A stretch of 64,000 nt of DNA from Johnsonella sp. GTDB taxonomy: Bacteria > Bacillota > Clostridia > Lachnospirales > Lachnospiraceae. Numbering within the stretch: position 1 is the first letter of the stretch; the number at the start of each line of letters is the position of its first letter. The stretch spans positions 1 to 64,000 of the forward strand of contig JAUMWW010000007.1 of the NCBI GenBank assembly GCA_030529445.1, in the 5' to 3' direction. A program made the position numbers and the translations under genes. The notes under the pieces are model-generated. The model did not search any database, was not told where the DNA came from, and worked only from the letters and a program-made list of their open reading frames with translations. This document shows positions 8,550 through 18,357 of the stretch, piece by piece.

Positions 8550-10718
8550 TTATGCTCCGGCGGATACCGGTAAAAAGTCGATGTTTCCGGTGAGTTTATC
8601 CGCTCTTGCCACCTCGATCTCCATTTTCTGTCCGATCTGATAAACTCTGCCTTTCCTCTCTCCGACCAGTGCATAGCTTTCCTCGACATAGCGATAATAA
8701 TCATCCTTAAGATCGCTTACTCTGATCATGCCCTCTATCGTATTTTCCAGCTCGACGTAGATCCCGTATGCGGTGACACCGCTGATCACACCGCAGAAAC
8801 ACTCGCCGATATGATTCTGCATATATTCGCATTTCTTGTATCGCAGAGTCTCTCTTTCCGCATCGGCGGCTCTCCTCTCTCTAAGCGAGGACTGCCATGC
8901 CACCTTGTGCAGGATTTCCTCATAATGCTCCATTCTTTTTTGAGAAATTCCCTGCCTTATATTTTCCTTGATGATTCTGTGAATCTGCAAATCCGGATAA
9001 CGCCGGATCGGAGAGGTAAAATGCGTATAATATCTTGCGGCGAGCCCGAAATGCTCTCCCGCTTCGCTCTGATACCTCGCCTGCTTCATGCTCCTTAAGG
9101 CGATTCTGTCGATCAGCATTTTCGCATCGCTGCCCTCCGTCTGCCGAAGAAGTTTTTGTATTTCCTTCGGATGCACCTCTCCCTTGCCCGCCTTGATCCG
9201 GTAACCGAAATTGCCGATGAATACCGAAAGCGCGCGGATCTTTTCCGGATCCGGCTTGTCATGCACCCTGTAGATAAAGGGCAGTTCCTGCCAGTAATAC
9301 TCCTGGGCGACGGTTTCATTTGCCAGAAGCATGAATTCCTCGATGATCCTATGGGCGGTATTTCTCTCATATGCCCCTACCGATATGACCCTGCCCTGCT
9401 CGTCGAGCCTGAGCCCGGTTTCAGGCAGATCAAAATCGATCGATCCTCTCTCCAGTCTGCGCTTTCTCAAAAACAGGGCAAGCCGCTCCATTTCCCTGAG
9501 CATGCCGCCTAAGGCTCCTGACTCGCAATGCCCGCCTTCTAATATATCATATACCTGCGTATATGTCATTCGATGATCGACCCGAATGAGGGTTTCGCAG
9601 ATTTCATGGGAAAGCAGACCGAGCTTCTCATCGATCTCCATAATACAGGAAAGCGCCAGCCTGTCCGCATTTTCGTTAAGTGAGCAAATCCCGTTGGAGA
9701 GCGCGGGAGGAAGCATCGGAAGCACTCTGTCCGCAAGATATACGCTCGTTCCTCTTTCCAGCGCCTCCCGATCCAAAAGGCTTCCCTCTTTTACATATTC
9801 CGATACATCCGCGATATGCACGGCGAGTCTCCATACGCCGTCTTTGCTCTCAAGGCTGACCGCATCATCCAGATCCTTCGCATCCTCTCCGTCTATCGTA
9901 ATCGTAAAGCTCTCTCTATAGTCCTTTCTGTCGGGATATGCTCCGGCATCCACCTGCTGCGGAAGGCAAGCGGCAAGCTCCAAGACCTCCTCGCCGAATT
10001 TTTCCGGCAGATCAAATGCTCTGATGATGGATAAAATATCCACCCCCGGATCCCTCATATAGCCGAGAATCTCGACGATTTCTCCCTCCGGCTTTTTATT
10101 CTTTCCCTCTCCGAAATCATAGATGAGAACCCTGACCTTCATCCCGTTCTTTGCATCCATCGACTTTTCGTCGGGAATAAAGATATCCTTCGTGATTTTT
10201 TGGTTGTCCGGGAGGAGGAATCCGAAATTCCTGTTCTTTTTATAGAGCCCGACGATATAAGTATTGGCATGCTCGAGAATTCCGACGATGCTTCCCTCCG
10301 TCCTCTCTCCTCTTTTGCCGATCTTCGTCCTTATGCTGACCTTGTCTCCGTGCAGCGCTCCCCCTTCCTGCCCTTCCGGAATAAACACATCCTCTCTTCC
10401 TTCGACCGCAACAAAGCCGAATCCTTTCGGGTTTGCCGTGTATACGCCCTCCAATATCTCTTCTTCCGATATCTTATATTTTCCTCTTGCCGACAGGCTG
10501 ATCCTGCCCTCAGAAAGCAGCTCCTCCAGCACCTCGCGAAGCTCTTCTCTTCGGGATTTTTCGATATCCAGCATCAGAGCAAGCTCCTTTAGCTTCATCG
10601 GCCGATAGCTGCTCTCCTTCATCAAATCCGTGAGCAGTTTTTTTCTTCTCTTTAACTCTTCTTTCGTCATTCTTTCATCCTTATCCTCTATACGAGAATG
10701 CTTTTTCAAATTCGGCAT
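8550..10718 (-). CDS. rnr: Ribonuclease R
   Basis: A 3'-5' hydrolytic exoribonuclease that degrades structured RNA and works with SmpB-tmRNA to remove faulty mRNA. Order of parts: N-terminal winged-helix region (about 17-75), cold-shock RNA-binding domains (about 80-225), the RNB catalytic domain with the metal-binding motif GEDAKDLDDAVSLE, and a C-terminal S1 domain (GVISGVTAYGIYVELENTIEG). The protein is 722 residues, average for the family. An alternative start is the Met of MTKEELKRRKK 16 codons in; the first 16 residues are charged and not conserved. Confidence 0.95.
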   Translation of the reverse strand: MPNLKKHSRIEDKDERMTKEELKRRKKLLTDLMKESSYRPMKLKELALMLDIEKSRREELREVLEELLSEGRISLSARGKYKISEEEILEGVYTANPKGFGFVAVEGREDVFIPEGQEGGALHGDKVSIRTKIGKRGERTEGSIVGILEHANTYIVGLYKKNRNFGFLLPDNQKITKDIFIPDEKSMDAKNGMKVRVLIYDFGEGKNKKPEGEIVEILGYMRDPGVDILSIIRAFDLPEKFGEEVLELAACLPQQVDAGAYPDRKDYRESFTITIDGEDAKDLDDAVSLESKDGVWRLAVHIADVSEYVKEGSLLDREALERGTSVYLADRVLPMLPPALSNGICSLNENADRLALSCIMEIDEKLGLLSHEICETLIRVDHRMTYTQVYDILEGGHCESGALGGMLREMERLALFLRKRRLERGSIDFDLPETGLRLDEQGRVISVGAYERNTAHRIIEEFMLLANETVAQEYYWQELPFIYRVHDKPDPEKIRALSVFIGNFGYRIKAGKGEVHPKEIQKLLRQTEGSDAKMLIDRIALRSMKQARYQSEAGEHFGLAARYYTHFTSPIRRYPDLQIHRIIKENIRQGISQKRMEHYEEILHKVAWQSSLRERRAADAERETLRYKKCEYMQNHIGECFCGVISGVTAYGIYVELENTIEGMIRVSDLKDDYYRYVEESYALVGERKGRVYQIGQKMEIEVARADKLTGNIDFLPVSAGA

Positions 10719-10740
10719 ATGCCCATAGCGATGCCGAATC

Positions 10741-10852
10741 TCTTATTTTTGCATAAAAAAAGACTCCCGCAAAAGCTCTCCTCCCTTGCAGGAATGCAAG
10801 CCCCGGGACTTGCCCCCTGCAAGGGATTCTTTCACAGCAGTCTTTTTATGAT
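10741..10852. repeat. Nested inverted repeat / terminator between secG and rnr
   Basis: About 110 bases with nested symmetry: outer AAAAAGACT with AGTC followed by T-rich sequence on both strands, middle CCCTTGCAGG with CCTGCAAGGG, inner GCAAG with CTTGC. On the minus strand it lies after secG and ends in seven T before rnr. This would fold as a long branched hairpin, more elaborate than a usual terminator. A similar nested layout lies between clpX and lon. Confidence 0.6.
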
Positions 10853-10855
10853 TCA

Positions 10856-11086
10856 TTATTTTACGATATTCAGCACAAAAGCAAGCACCAGAAAGCCCAC
10901 CGCAGCGATCTTTGTCAGCTTCTCGAGTGTTCCCTCCATGGAGCGAGCCTTGTTCTTTCCCCAATATGAATCCGCTATGCCGCCGACAGAGCCGAGCCCC
11001 TGCGAATTACCCTCCTGCAGAAGCACCACTCCGGCAAGAAATACGCAGGTAATCACATAAATAACAGAAATGATCGTATTAAGCAT
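10856..11086 (-). CDS. secG: Preprotein translocase subunit SecG
   Basis: Small membrane protein (76 residues) of the SecYEG channel. Two membrane segments are seen, about residues 3-22 and 54-74, joined by the conserved loop LLQEGNSQGLGSVGGIADSYWGKNK, of which the GNSQGLG part is family-typical. It precedes rnr and smpB on the same strand, the usual order in Firmicutes. A long branched inverted repeat lies between secG and rnr and may limit readthrough. Confidence 0.95.
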   Translation of the reverse strand: MLNTIISVIYVITCVFLAGVVLLQEGNSQGLGSVGGIADSYWGKNKARSMEGTLEKLTKIAAVGFLVLAFVLNIVK

Positions 11087-11127
11087 CTTACACCTCTTTA
11101 ATATTCTTTTTCAGTAAAATCTGACAA

Positions 11128-11718
11128 CTATTCTAACATATAATCCGAGGAGAAACAAGCATAAATTTCCTCTCTTCCCTGCTTGCTCTGCGCCGAAAAA
11201 GGAATGATCCGCACATCCTGGGCGCAGCCCAGTCCCTCTCTGATGAGCTTGATATTCTTTTGCACCGCGCTGCGCTTAATCTTGTCCAGCTTGGTCGCAA
11301 TAATCAGCGGACAAAAGCCCTTCGCCCTGATCCAATCATACATCTGCTTATCGTTTGCGGAGGGGGGGTGCCGGATATCCACCAGTAAAAAAATCTGTTT
11401 GAGCTGCTTGGAGCTTTGGAGATAATTCTCTATCATCCTGCCCCATTTTTCCTTTAAGGCTTTGGAAACCTTGGCATAGCCGTAACCCGGCAGATCCACG
11501 AAATAGATCTCGTTATTGACCTTATAATAATTGATCGTCTGGGTTTTTCCGGGAGCGGACGAGGTCCTTGCCAATGATTTTCTGTTCATCAGCGCATTGA
11601 TCAGGCTGGATTTGCCCACATTGGATTTTCCGCAAAACGCGATTTCCGGATATCGATTTTCGGGAAGGCTGCTCGTGATTCCGCAGACCGTCTCCAAAAC
11701 CGCTTCTTTAATTATCAT
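11128..11718 (-). CDS. engB: Ribosome biogenesis GTP-binding protein YsxC/EngB
   Basis: Essential GTPase of the TrmE-Era-EngA-EngB group needed for assembly of the 50S subunit. GTPase motifs: G1 GKSNVGKSS, G3 DLPGYGYA, G4 TKLDKI and G5 PFSAQSKQG. The SLARTSSAPGKTQ stretch before G3 is a family mark. Length 196 residues is normal. It follows lon on the same strand with about 28 bases between, a conserved Firmicutes neighbourhood (clpX-lon-ysxC). Confidence 0.96.
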   Translation of the reverse strand: MIIKEAVLETVCGITSSLPENRYPEIAFCGKSNVGKSSLINALMNRKSLARTSSAPGKTQTINYYKVNNEIYFVDLPGYGYAKVSKALKEKWGRMIENYLQSSKQLKQIFLLVDIRHPPSANDKQMYDWIRAKGFCPLIIATKLDKIKRSAVQKNIKLIREGLGCAQDVRIIPFSAQSKQGREEIYACFSSDYMLE

Positions 11719-11746
11719 AGCTCCTCCTCTCTTCCTGCTCCTTTGC

Positions 11747-14071
11747 CTAAGCTTCCCGGAGCGCCGCCTTGATTACTTCGGGAAACTTCGTCATATAGCT
11801 GATTTTCAGTCCCTCTCTGATCTCCTTGGAAAGTTCTTCGATATCGGGCTTGTTTTTTGCCGGCACGAGTACCGTCTTGATTCCCGCCATCTTCGCCGCA
11901 AGAATCTTTTCCTTAAGCCCTCCGACCGGAAGCACCCTGCCCCGCAGCGTAATCTCCCCTGTCATGGCAACGCTTGCCCGTACCGGCTTTCGGATCACCG
12001 CGGAAAGCATCGCCGTCGCCATCGTAATGCCCGCGCTCGGTCCGTCCTTGGGAACCGCTCCTTCCGGTATATGGAGGTGGATATCATGGGAATCATAATA
12101 ATCCTTTTCCACGGGATAGTCCAAAGCCCTGATGCAGCTGAGCGCGGTCTGCGCGGATTCCTTCATCACCTCTCCCATCTTTCCCGTCAATACGAGCCTG
12201 CCCTTTCCGGGCATGATATTTACTTCTATCTGTAAAGTATCTCCTCCTACGCTTGTCCAGGCAAGACCTCTTGCGATTCCGATCTCATCCTCTTCGTTTG
12301 CCGGCTCAAAATTCACCTTCGGCTTTCCGAGATATTTCTCCACCTTTTTTTCATCGATATTGATCTTTCTCTTATGCCCCTCTAAAATCGCCCTCGCACA
12401 TTTGCGGTAGATTTCTCCGATTCTTCTTTCCAGATTTCTGACCCCGGCTTCCCTGGTATACTGATGGATGATTCTTCGGATCGCGGAATCATCGATATAA
12501 ACCTGCTTTTCGCTTATTCCGCTGGCTTCCCTCTGCTTCTTCAAAAGATAATCCTTCGCAATATGAAATTTTTCATTCTCCGTATAGGAATGAATCTCGA
12601 TCAGCTCCATACGATCCAAAAGAGGCTTGGGAATCGTCGCGGTCGTGTTTGCCGTCGCGATAAACAAAACCTGAGAGAGATCGATCGGTATTTCCACATA
12701 ATGGTCCCTGAATTTATAATTCTGCTCTCCGTCCAATACTTCCAAAAGCGCGGAAGAAGTATCTCCCTTATAATCGCTCGATACCTTGTCGATCTCATCC
12801 AGAAGCATCAGGGGATTGGAAACCCCCGCCTGCCTCAGCCCGTCCACGATTCTTCCCGGCATGGCTCCGACATAGGTCTTTCTGTGCCCTCTGATCTCCG
12901 CCTCGTCTCTGACGCCTCCGAGGCTGATTCGTACATATTTTTTTCCCAGCGCTCTTGCTATGCTTCTTGCCACCGAAGTCTTCCCGGTACCGGGAGGACC
13001 GACGAGACATAGGATGGGTCCATGCCCTTTTTGGTTGAGAATTCTGACCGCAAGATATTCTATCACTCTGTCCTTTACCTTATCCAGTCCGTAATGGTCC
13101 GCTTCCAGAATCTCCGCGGCATGCTTGATATCCTGATTGTCCTCCGTATATTTTTTGAAGGGAATATCAAAGACCGTATCCAGATAGGTTCGGATCACAT
13201 TTGCTTCCTGCCCTCCTCCCGGCATGGATTTCAGCCTGCTGATCTCTTTTTGCAGCTTATCCTTCGCCGATTGAGAAAGCTCTATGCTCTTGAGCCTTTC
13301 CTCATAATCCTGGGCATCTCCTATGGGATCGTTATCTCCCAGCTCCTGCTGGATGATTTTAAGCTGTTCCCTGAGCACATATTCCTTCTGATTCTGATCG
13401 ATATTCTCCCGAAGCTGCTTCTGAAAATCAAATTTAATCCTTACGATCTGATTTTCCCTCATCAGCTCCTTGGTCAGAATCGTGTATTTTTCTTCCAGAT
13501 TTTCACTCTCCAGGATTCTTTGCCGGATTCTGTAATCCCAGGGCATATCCGCGGCAACCTTGATGCAGAGTCTCTCCAGATCATCGATGGAGAGCAGATC
13601 TCCGAGATTGTCCTTTTCAAACTTCGGATTGGTAACCGCATATTCGCTCAGCTGATCCTTGATGATCCGAACCATCGCCTGCAAGGCATTTTCATCGATA
13701 TAGGGATCCTGTTTTTCCTCTTCCCCGTCCGGACTGATCTCCGCAAGAAGATATTTTTTATCCGAAATGATCTTATTTAATCTGCATCTGCAGATTCCTT
13801 CCGCCATGACTCTGAAATTCCCCTGCTGCACCTTCGCCAGCTGCCTGATCACGGCATAGGTTCCGTAATCGTAAAGATCCTCTTTCTGCGGCTCTATCAC
13901 CTCGGGATCTTTTTGCGCAATCAAAAAGAGCTTTTCATCCTCTCCCATTGCTTTTTCTATCGCGGCGATGGATTTTTTTCTCGTAATATCGAAATGTATG
14001 ATCGCTCCCGGAAGCAGACTCATGCCCCTGAGTGCAATCGTCACCGCCTGTATGTTTTTCTTCGTTTTCAT
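11747..14071 (-). CDS. lon: ATP-dependent protease Lon (LonA)
   Basis: Hexameric AAA+ serine protease removing damaged and regulatory proteins. N-terminal substrate domain (about 5-200), a coiled helical linker, AAA+ module with Walker [10 protein letters not shown] and Walker B LLDEID, sensor region, and C-terminal protease domain with catalytic Ser in [14 protein letters not shown] and Lys in [14 protein letters not shown]. At 774 residues it is a usual soluble LonA. The gene follows clpX after 95 bases that hold a nested inverted repeat, so transcription may be adjusted there. Confidence 0.97.
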   Translation of the reverse strand: MKTKKNIQAVTIALRGMSLLPGAIIHFDITRKKSIAAIEKAMGEDEKLFLIAQKDPEVIEPQKEDLYDYGTYAVIRQLAKVQQGNFRVMAEGICRCRLNKIISDKKYLLAEISPDGEEEKQDPYIDENALQAMVRIIKDQLSEYAVTNPKFEKDNLGDLLSIDDLERLCIKVAADMPWDYRIRQRILESENLEEKYTILTKELMRENQIVRIKFDFQKQLRENIDQNQKEYVLREQLKIIQQELGDNDPIGDAQDYEERLKSIELSQSAKDKLQKEISRLKSMPGGGQEANVIRTYLDTVFDIPFKKYTEDNQDIKHAAEILEADHYGLDKVKDRVIEYLAVRILNQKGHGPILCLVGPPGTGKTSVARSIARALGKKYVRISLGGVRDEAEIRGHRKTYVGAMPGRIVDGLRQAGVSNPLMLLDEIDKVSSDYKGDTSSALLEVLDGEQNYKFRDHYVEIPIDLSQVLFIATANTTATIPKPLLDRMELIEIHSYTENEKFHIAKDYLLKKQREASGISEKQVYIDDSAIRRIIHQYTREAGVRNLERRIGEIYRKCARAILEGHKRKINIDEKKVEKYLGKPKVNFEPANEEDEIGIARGLAWTSVGGDTLQIEVNIMPGKGRLVLTGKMGEVMKESAQTALSCIRALDYPVEKDYYDSHDIHLHIPEGAVPKDGPSAGITMATAMLSAVIRKPVRASVAMTGEITLRGRVLPVGGLKEKILAAKMAGIKTVLVPAKNKPDIEELSKEIREGLKISYMTKFPEVIKAALREA

Positions 14072-14094
14072 TTTTTTCGCCTTTCAACATACAT

Positions 14095-14162
14095 AAAAAT
14101 GCTCCGCACAGCCTGCCTCGCCGATAGGCGAAACAGCAGGATGAAAAGCGGAACATTTCTGT
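14095..14162. repeat. Nested inverted repeat between clpX and lon
   Basis: On the minus strand ATGCTCCGC near the lon side pairs with GCGGAACAT near the clpX side, enclosing CCTGC/GCAGG and CGCC/GGCG stems. On the plus strand the stem is followed by ATTTTTATG. It could act as a partial terminator or an RNA processing site within the operon. Neither strand has an ideal T run for the operon direction. Confidence 0.5.
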
Positions 14163-14166
14163 TATT

Positions 14167-15456
14167 TTAAGCTATTTCAGGATTGTCTTCATTCATCGTC
14201 CGCGTTCTTCTCTTCACGGCCTTATCCCTATGCACCACCTCGGGACTGCCTCCCGCAATTGCTTCCTTATTGATCGTGCATATTCCTATGCTGCTGTCCG
14301 AGGGAATCTCATACATCATATCCATCATCACGTCCTCCATGATGGAGCGCAGTCCTCTTGCGCCTATCTTCCTCTCCAGAGCAAGCTTTGCCACCTCTTC
14401 GATCGCGTCTTCGGTAAACTCGAGCTTTACGTCATCCATCTCGAAGAGCTTCTGATACTGCTTGGTCAGTGCATTCTTCGGCTCCGTCAATATGCGGATC
14501 AGGCTGTCCTTATCCAAAAGATTCAGGGATACCGTAATCGGAACTCTTCCGATAAACTCCGGTATCATTCCGAATTTGATCAGGTCCTGAGGAAGTACCT
14601 TCTTTAAAAGCTCGTCTATGGTATGGGAATTCTTCGCCGCAATCTCCGCATTAAAGCCTATGCTTCCGGCTCCGATTCTCCTTTCGATGATCCTCTCCAA
14701 GCCGTCAAATGCGCCTCCGCAGATAAATAATATATTGGAGGTATCGATCTGGATCAGCTCCTGATGGGGATGCTTTCTTCCTCCCTGGGGCGGAACGCTT
14801 GCAACCGTGCCCTCCAGCATCTTGAGCAGCGCCTGCTGCACCCCTTCTCCCGAGACGTCTCTGGTCAGAGAGACGTTTTCACTCTTTTTCGTAATCTTAT
14901 CGATCTCATCGATATAAATAATACCGTACTCGGCGCGCCTCACATCATCGTCCGCCGCCTGAATCAGCTTCAGGAGGATATTCTCCACATCCTCGCCGAC
15001 ATAGCCCGCCTCCGTCAGAGTGGTTGCATCGGCGATCGCAAAAGGCACATTCAGTATTTTGGCAAGCGTCTGCGCAAGATAGGTCTTACCCGAGCCGGTG
15101 GGACCGAGCATCAGAATATTGCTTTTTTGAATCTCGATGTCGATTTTTCTCGAAGAGGTGATCCTCTTATAATGATTATAGACCGCTACGGACAATACTT
15201 TCTTCGCATCATCCTGCCCGATGACGTATTCATCCAGAAATTTCTTGATTTCCTTGGGTTTAAGCAAATTGATGCCCGCAAAATCGGCTGCGGTATCTTC
15301 TTCTATCGCAAGCTCCTCCTCGAGGATTTCGGAACAGAGCTCTATGCACTCGTCACAGATATACACTCCGTTCGGTCCCGAAAGAAGCTTTCTGACCTGA
15401 TCCTGTGATTTTCCGCAAAAGGAACAGCAAATCTTTTGATCTGTCTTTGTCGCCAT
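14167..15456 (-). CDS. clpX: ATP-dependent Clp protease ATP-binding subunit ClpX
   Basis: AAA+ unfoldase that feeds substrates, including ssrA-tagged proteins, to ClpP. N-terminal C4 zinc domain (CSFCGKS ... [10 protein letters not shown], residues 10-42), Walker [13 protein letters not shown], Walker B IIYIDEID, the GRKHPHQE pore segment and the sensor-2 region [11 protein letters not shown]. Length 429 residues is typical. It lies 10 bases after clpP on the same strand, so both subunits of the protease are made together. Confidence 0.97.
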   Translation of the reverse strand: MATKTDQKICCSFCGKSQDQVRKLLSGPNGVYICDECIELCSEILEEELAIEEDTAADFAGINLLKPKEIKKFLDEYVIGQDDAKKVLSVAVYNHYKRITSSRKIDIEIQKSNILMLGPTGSGKTYLAQTLAKILNVPFAIADATTLTEAGYVGEDVENILLKLIQAADDDVRRAEYGIIYIDEIDKITKKSENVSLTRDVSGEGVQQALLKMLEGTVASVPPQGGRKHPHQELIQIDTSNILFICGGAFDGLERIIERRIGAGSIGFNAEIAAKNSHTIDELLKKVLPQDLIKFGMIPEFIGRVPITVSLNLLDKDSLIRILTEPKNALTKQYQKLFEMDDVKLEFTEDAIEEVAKLALERKIGARGLRSIMEDVMMDMMYEIPSDSSIGICTINKEAIAGGSPEVVHRDKAVKRRTRTMNEDNPEIA

Positions 15457-15466
15457 CCGCTTCCTC

Positions 15467-16048
15467 CTAGTGATGTGTGATCACATTATCGATAATTCCG
15501 TATGCCATCGCTTCCTGAGCCGACATATAGGTATCTCTCTCCGTATCCCTCTCGATCACCTCAAGAGGCTGACCGGTGTTTGCAGCAAGCATTTCGTTGA
15601 GTTTCTTTCTCGTCTTCAATATCTGCTCCGCCGCAATCTTAATCTCCGTCGCCTGACCTCTGGCGCCGCCGGAGGGCTGGTGAATCATGATCTCGGAATT
15701 GGGCAGAGCAAATCTCTTTCCTTTTTTTCCTCCTGCAAGCAGAAAGGCGCCCATGCTCGCCGCCATGCCCATGCAGATCGTGGATACATCGCATTTTACA
15801 TACTGCATCGTATCATAGATCGCCATGCCGGCAACCACACTGCCTCCCGGGCTGTTGATATATAAATTGATATCCTTGCCGGGATCTTCGGATTCCAGGA
15901 AAAGAAGCTGTGCCACCACCAAGCCTGCGGTAATATCGTTTACCTCTTCTCCCAGAAAAATAATCCTGTCCTTTAAAAGCCTTGAATAAATATCAAAAGC
16001 ACGTTCTCCCCTGCTCGTTGATTCTATGACTGTAGGTACTAAACTCAT
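15467..16048 (-). CDS. clpP: ATP-dependent Clp protease proteolytic subunit ClpP
   Basis: Serine protease forming a double heptamer. The catalytic triad is visible: Ser in [15 protein letters not shown], His in [17 protein letters not shown] and Asp in [15 protein letters not shown]. Length 193 residues is standard and the mature N terminus region [20 protein letters not shown] is the usual one. It follows tig by about 37 bases and precedes clpX, forming the tig-clpP-clpX-lon block. Confidence 0.97.
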   Translation of the reverse strand: MSLVPTVIESTSRGERAFDIYSRLLKDRIIFLGEEVNDITAGLVVAQLLFLESEDPGKDINLYINSPGGSVVAGMAIYDTMQYVKCDVSTICMGMAASMGAFLLAGGKKGKRFALPNSEIMIHQPSGGARGQATEIKIAAEQILKTRKKLNEMLAANTGQPLEVIERDTERDTYMSAQEAMAYGIIDNVITHH

Positions 16049-16085
16049 CTGTCCATGCCTCCTCTATACTCGGATCGCCTCAGTC

Positions 16086-17372
16086 TTATACAAGCTTTGC
16101 CTCCGCAACCAAAAAGTCTACCGCTTCCTGAATCTTAAGCTCGTTTTTCAGCTTGTCAAGCTGAGAATCCTTGAAATACTCCTTCAGTTTCTCTACTTCC
16201 ATCTTGTAATTATCCGCCATTTTCTGCAGCTCTTCTTCGATTCTTTCCTCGCTTACCTGGATATCCTCCGTCTTGGCAACCGCCTCCAGAACCAGTCCGG
16301 TTCGGATATTCTTTTGCGCCTGCTCCCTCATCTGCTCTCTGAGCTTCTCCATCGTCATTCCGGTGTACTGCATGTACTGCTCCAGATTGAGCCCCTGAGC
16401 CTGCATACGGCCCGCATAATCCTGCACCATGCGGTCGATCTGCATCTCTATCATGGGATCCGGAATTTCCATCTGCGCATTGTCTACGACTTTCTGTACT
16501 ACGGCATTCTCATTCTCCGTCGTCGCCCTCTTCTGCTTGCTCTCCTGCAGCTTCTTCTCCAGATCCGCCTTGAACTCCTCCAAGGTCTCAAACTCGCTCA
16601 CCTCTCCGGCAAACTCATCATCAAGCTTGGGCAGCTCCTTCTCCTTGATCTCCTTGATCTTTACCGTAAATACGGCGGGCTTTCCGGCGAGATCCTTCGC
16701 ATGGTACTCTTCGGGGAAGGTAACATCGATATCGAACTCCTCTCCGAGCTTATGCCCGATCAGCTGATCCTCAAATCCCGCAATAAAGGAATTGGAACCG
16801 ATCACCAGAGGGTAATCCTCTCCCTTTCCGCCTTCAAATCTCACGCCGTCCACCTTGCCGTCAAAATCAATCAAGGTATTGTCTCCGCTCTGCACGGCTC
16901 TGTCCTCAACCACGACAAGCCTTGCGTTCTTCTCCTGCTCCTTTTTCAGAGCCTCCTCGATCTCTTCCCTGCTTACGCTCGTATCCGCCTTCTTGACTTC
17001 CACTCCCTTGTATTCGCCGAGCTTGACCTCGGGTCTGACCGCCACCTTCGCCGTATAGATAAAATCCTTGCCCTTCTCAAGCTGCTCGATTCCGATCTCC
17101 GGCCTCGATACGATATCCAGCTCCGATTCCTTTGCCGCATCCGGATAGGAAGCATCGATTGCAAAATCCACGGCATCTTCATAAAGCGCGCCCACGCCGT
17201 AGAACTTCTCTACCAGAGCGCGGGTTGCCTTGCCCTTTCGGAATCCGGGTATGTTGAATCTGTTCCTGTTTTTTTGAAAGGATTTATCTACCGCCTTTTC
17301 AAACTCCTGTGCAGAAACCGTAATCTTAAGCTCTGCCATGTTCTTTTCCAATTTTTCTACCTTTAAGCTCAT
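16086..17372 (-). CDS. tig: Trigger factor, ribosome-bound chaperone and prolyl isomerase
   Basis: Binds nascent chains at the ribosome exit. The ribosome-binding signature FRKGKATR is at about residue 44, the FKBP-type PPIase domain in the middle (GDNTLIDFDGKVDG through the GFEDQLIGHKLGEEFDIDVTFP segment), and a long helical C-terminal domain. 428 residues is usual. First gene of the block tig-clpP-clpX-lon-engB, behind a good promoter at 17469-17497. Confidence 0.96.
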   Translation of the reverse strand: MSLKVEKLEKNMAELKITVSAQEFEKAVDKSFQKNRNRFNIPGFRKGKATRALVEKFYGVGALYEDAVDFAIDASYPDAAKESELDIVSRPEIGIEQLEKGKDFIYTAKVAVRPEVKLGEYKGVEVKKADTSVSREEIEEALKKEQEKNARLVVVEDRAVQSGDNTLIDFDGKVDGVRFEGGKGEDYPLVIGSNSFIAGFEDQLIGHKLGEEFDIDVTFPEEYHAKDLAGKPAVFTVKIKEIKEKELPKLDDEFAGEVSEFETLEEFKADLEKKLQESKQKRATTENENAVVQKVVDNAQMEIPDPMIEMQIDRMVQDYAGRMQAQGLNLEQYMQYTGMTMEKLREQMREQAQKNIRTGLVLEAVAKTEDIQVSEERIEEELQKMADNYKMEVEKLKEYFKDSQLDKLKNELKIQEAVDFLVAEAKLV

Positions 17373-17468
17373 AACTTAATCTCTTCTCCTTCAACCTGGT
17401 TTTTATCCTGATTTCAATCATGCCCTCTCTTGCTCCGGGACTGTATTGATTATTTATCTCAAATTGAT

Positions 17469-17497
17469 ATTATAGCATAAAGAAATACGCGCTTCAA
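17469..17497 (-). promoter_or_regulatory. Promoter of the tig-clpP-clpX block
   Basis: On the minus strand TTGAAG (17492-17497), 17 bases, TATAAT (17469-17474). It lies about 95 bases before tig. No CIRCE or CtsR repeat was seen near it. Confidence 0.7.
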
Positions 17498-17520
17498 GCA
17501 TATTGCCTGTGAATTCCGAG

Positions 17521-17564
17521 TGAAAAAAACATCCCCTCATGGCATTGTCCATAAGGGGAGTCGG
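17521..17564 (-). terminator. Terminator after rpsO
   Basis: On the minus strand CCCCTTATG, loop, CATGAGGGG, then TGTTTTTTT. It closes the monocistronic rpsO transcript and isolates it from the tig promoter downstream. Confidence 0.85.
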
Positions 17565-17567
17565 ATT

Positions 17568-17834
17568 TTACTTTCTTATCTGAAGTTTCTCAATCAATGC
17601 ACGATATCCGTCAAGATCCGTCTTCTTAAGATACTGAAGAAGACCTCTTCTCTTTCCTACCATTTTCAAAAGACCTCTTCTCGAGTGATGATCCTTTTTA
17701 TTGCTCTTCAAATGCTCGGTAAGCTCGATAATTCTTGCGGTAAGAATCGCAATCTGAACCTCCGGCGATCCGGTATCTCCTTCTTTTCTTGCATACTGAT
17801 TGATAATTTCCGTCTTTTTTTCCTTTGTAATCAT
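17568..17834 (-). CDS. rpsO: 30S ribosomal protein S15
   Basis: Primary binder of the central domain of 16S rRNA, 88 residues, with the family signature spread over [33 protein letters not shown] and LLQYLKKTD. The gene stands alone between a promoter at 17924-17953 and a strong terminator. Its leader of about 85 bases contains an inverted repeat and may be the place of S15 autoregulation, as known for rpsO in several bacteria; the match here is by position and fold only. Confidence 0.97.
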   Translation of the reverse strand: MITKEKKTEIINQYARKEGDTGSPEVQIAILTARIIELTEHLKSNKKDHHSRRGLLKMVGKRRGLLQYLKKTDLDGYRALIEKLQIRK

Positions 17835-17837
17835 TAT

Positions 17838-17908
17838 TCTTCTCCTTTATTTTTTTCCTACCTTAAACCAAGACTCGGTCGGAGCTGCCAAAGCCTTAGT
17901 CCAGGCGA
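17838..17908 (-). promoter_or_regulatory. rpsO leader, possible S15 autoregulatory structure
   Basis: The leader RNA contains GGACT ... AGTCTTGG with an enclosed AGGCTTTGGCAGCT segment, able to form a multi-stem structure just before the RBS AAAGGAG. S15 binding to its own leader is established in several bacterial groups with different structures; here it is an inference. Confidence 0.35.
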
Positions 17909-17923
17909 TGATGATACCGATAA

Positions 17924-17953
17924 ATTCTAGCACAGACTCTTCCTTCCTGTCAA
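17924..17953 (-). promoter_or_regulatory. rpsO promoter
   Basis: TTGACA (17948-17953 on the minus strand), 18 bases, TAGAAT (17924-17929). It overlaps the stop end of the DUF805 gene. Confidence 0.65.
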
Positions 17954-17957
17954 GTGC

Positions 17958-18293
17958 CTATACCACAGGCGTACCGTCATAGGGAATCGATCTTTGCGCC
18001 AGCAGAATAATCAGCCAGATCCATCCGACCACGGGCACAAAAACGATGAAAATCCAAGGCCATCCCTTTCCCGCATCCCGGAGTCTTCTCACCGTGATTG
18101 CAATACCGGGAATCAGGGTCGCAATGCCGTATAGAGACGTAACGATTGAAAAAAATCCTATTCCCGCCTTTCCCAAGATACCGAATGCAAAATTGATTCC
18201 GAAATTAATCAATACCACGGTCCAATAGCCTCTTTTGTCGGTTCTGTCCGAAAAATTAAAATAATTGGCAAAAAAAGCTTCGTACTCTTTCAT
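17958..18293 (-). CDS. DUF805 family membrane protein
   Basis: A 111-residue integral membrane protein with the DUF805 pattern: an N-terminal FANYFNFSDRTDKRGYW segment, then about four hydrophobic stretches, with the conserved ITVRRLRDAGKGWPW motif in the middle and a GTPV-type C terminus. Family members are small inner-membrane proteins of unknown function. It has its own TTGACA-N17-TATGCT promoter inside the end of ribF. Confidence 0.85.
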   Translation of the reverse strand: MKEYEAFFANYFNFSDRTDKRGYWTVVLINFGINFAFGILGKAGIGFFSIVTSLYGIATLIPGIAITVRRLRDAGKGWPWIFIVFVPVVGWIWLIILLAQRSIPYDGTPVV

Positions 18294-18328
18294 GATTTTC
18301 TTCCTCCTTTTCTTTTGCTCCTGTCTTG

Positions 18329-18357
18329 AGCATATTCTTATCCGAAATGATTGTCAA
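18329..18357 (-). promoter_or_regulatory. Promoter of the DUF805 gene
   Basis: TTGACA (18352-18357), 17 bases, TATGCT (18329-18334) on the minus strand. The -35 box lies within the last codons of ribF. Confidence 0.6.

Noticed and set aside
16026-17366. Antisense frame over tig (446 codons)
   Set aside because: Leu/His/Arg-rich translation typical of the reverse strand of a GAG/CTG-rich gene; no start site or homology-like pattern.
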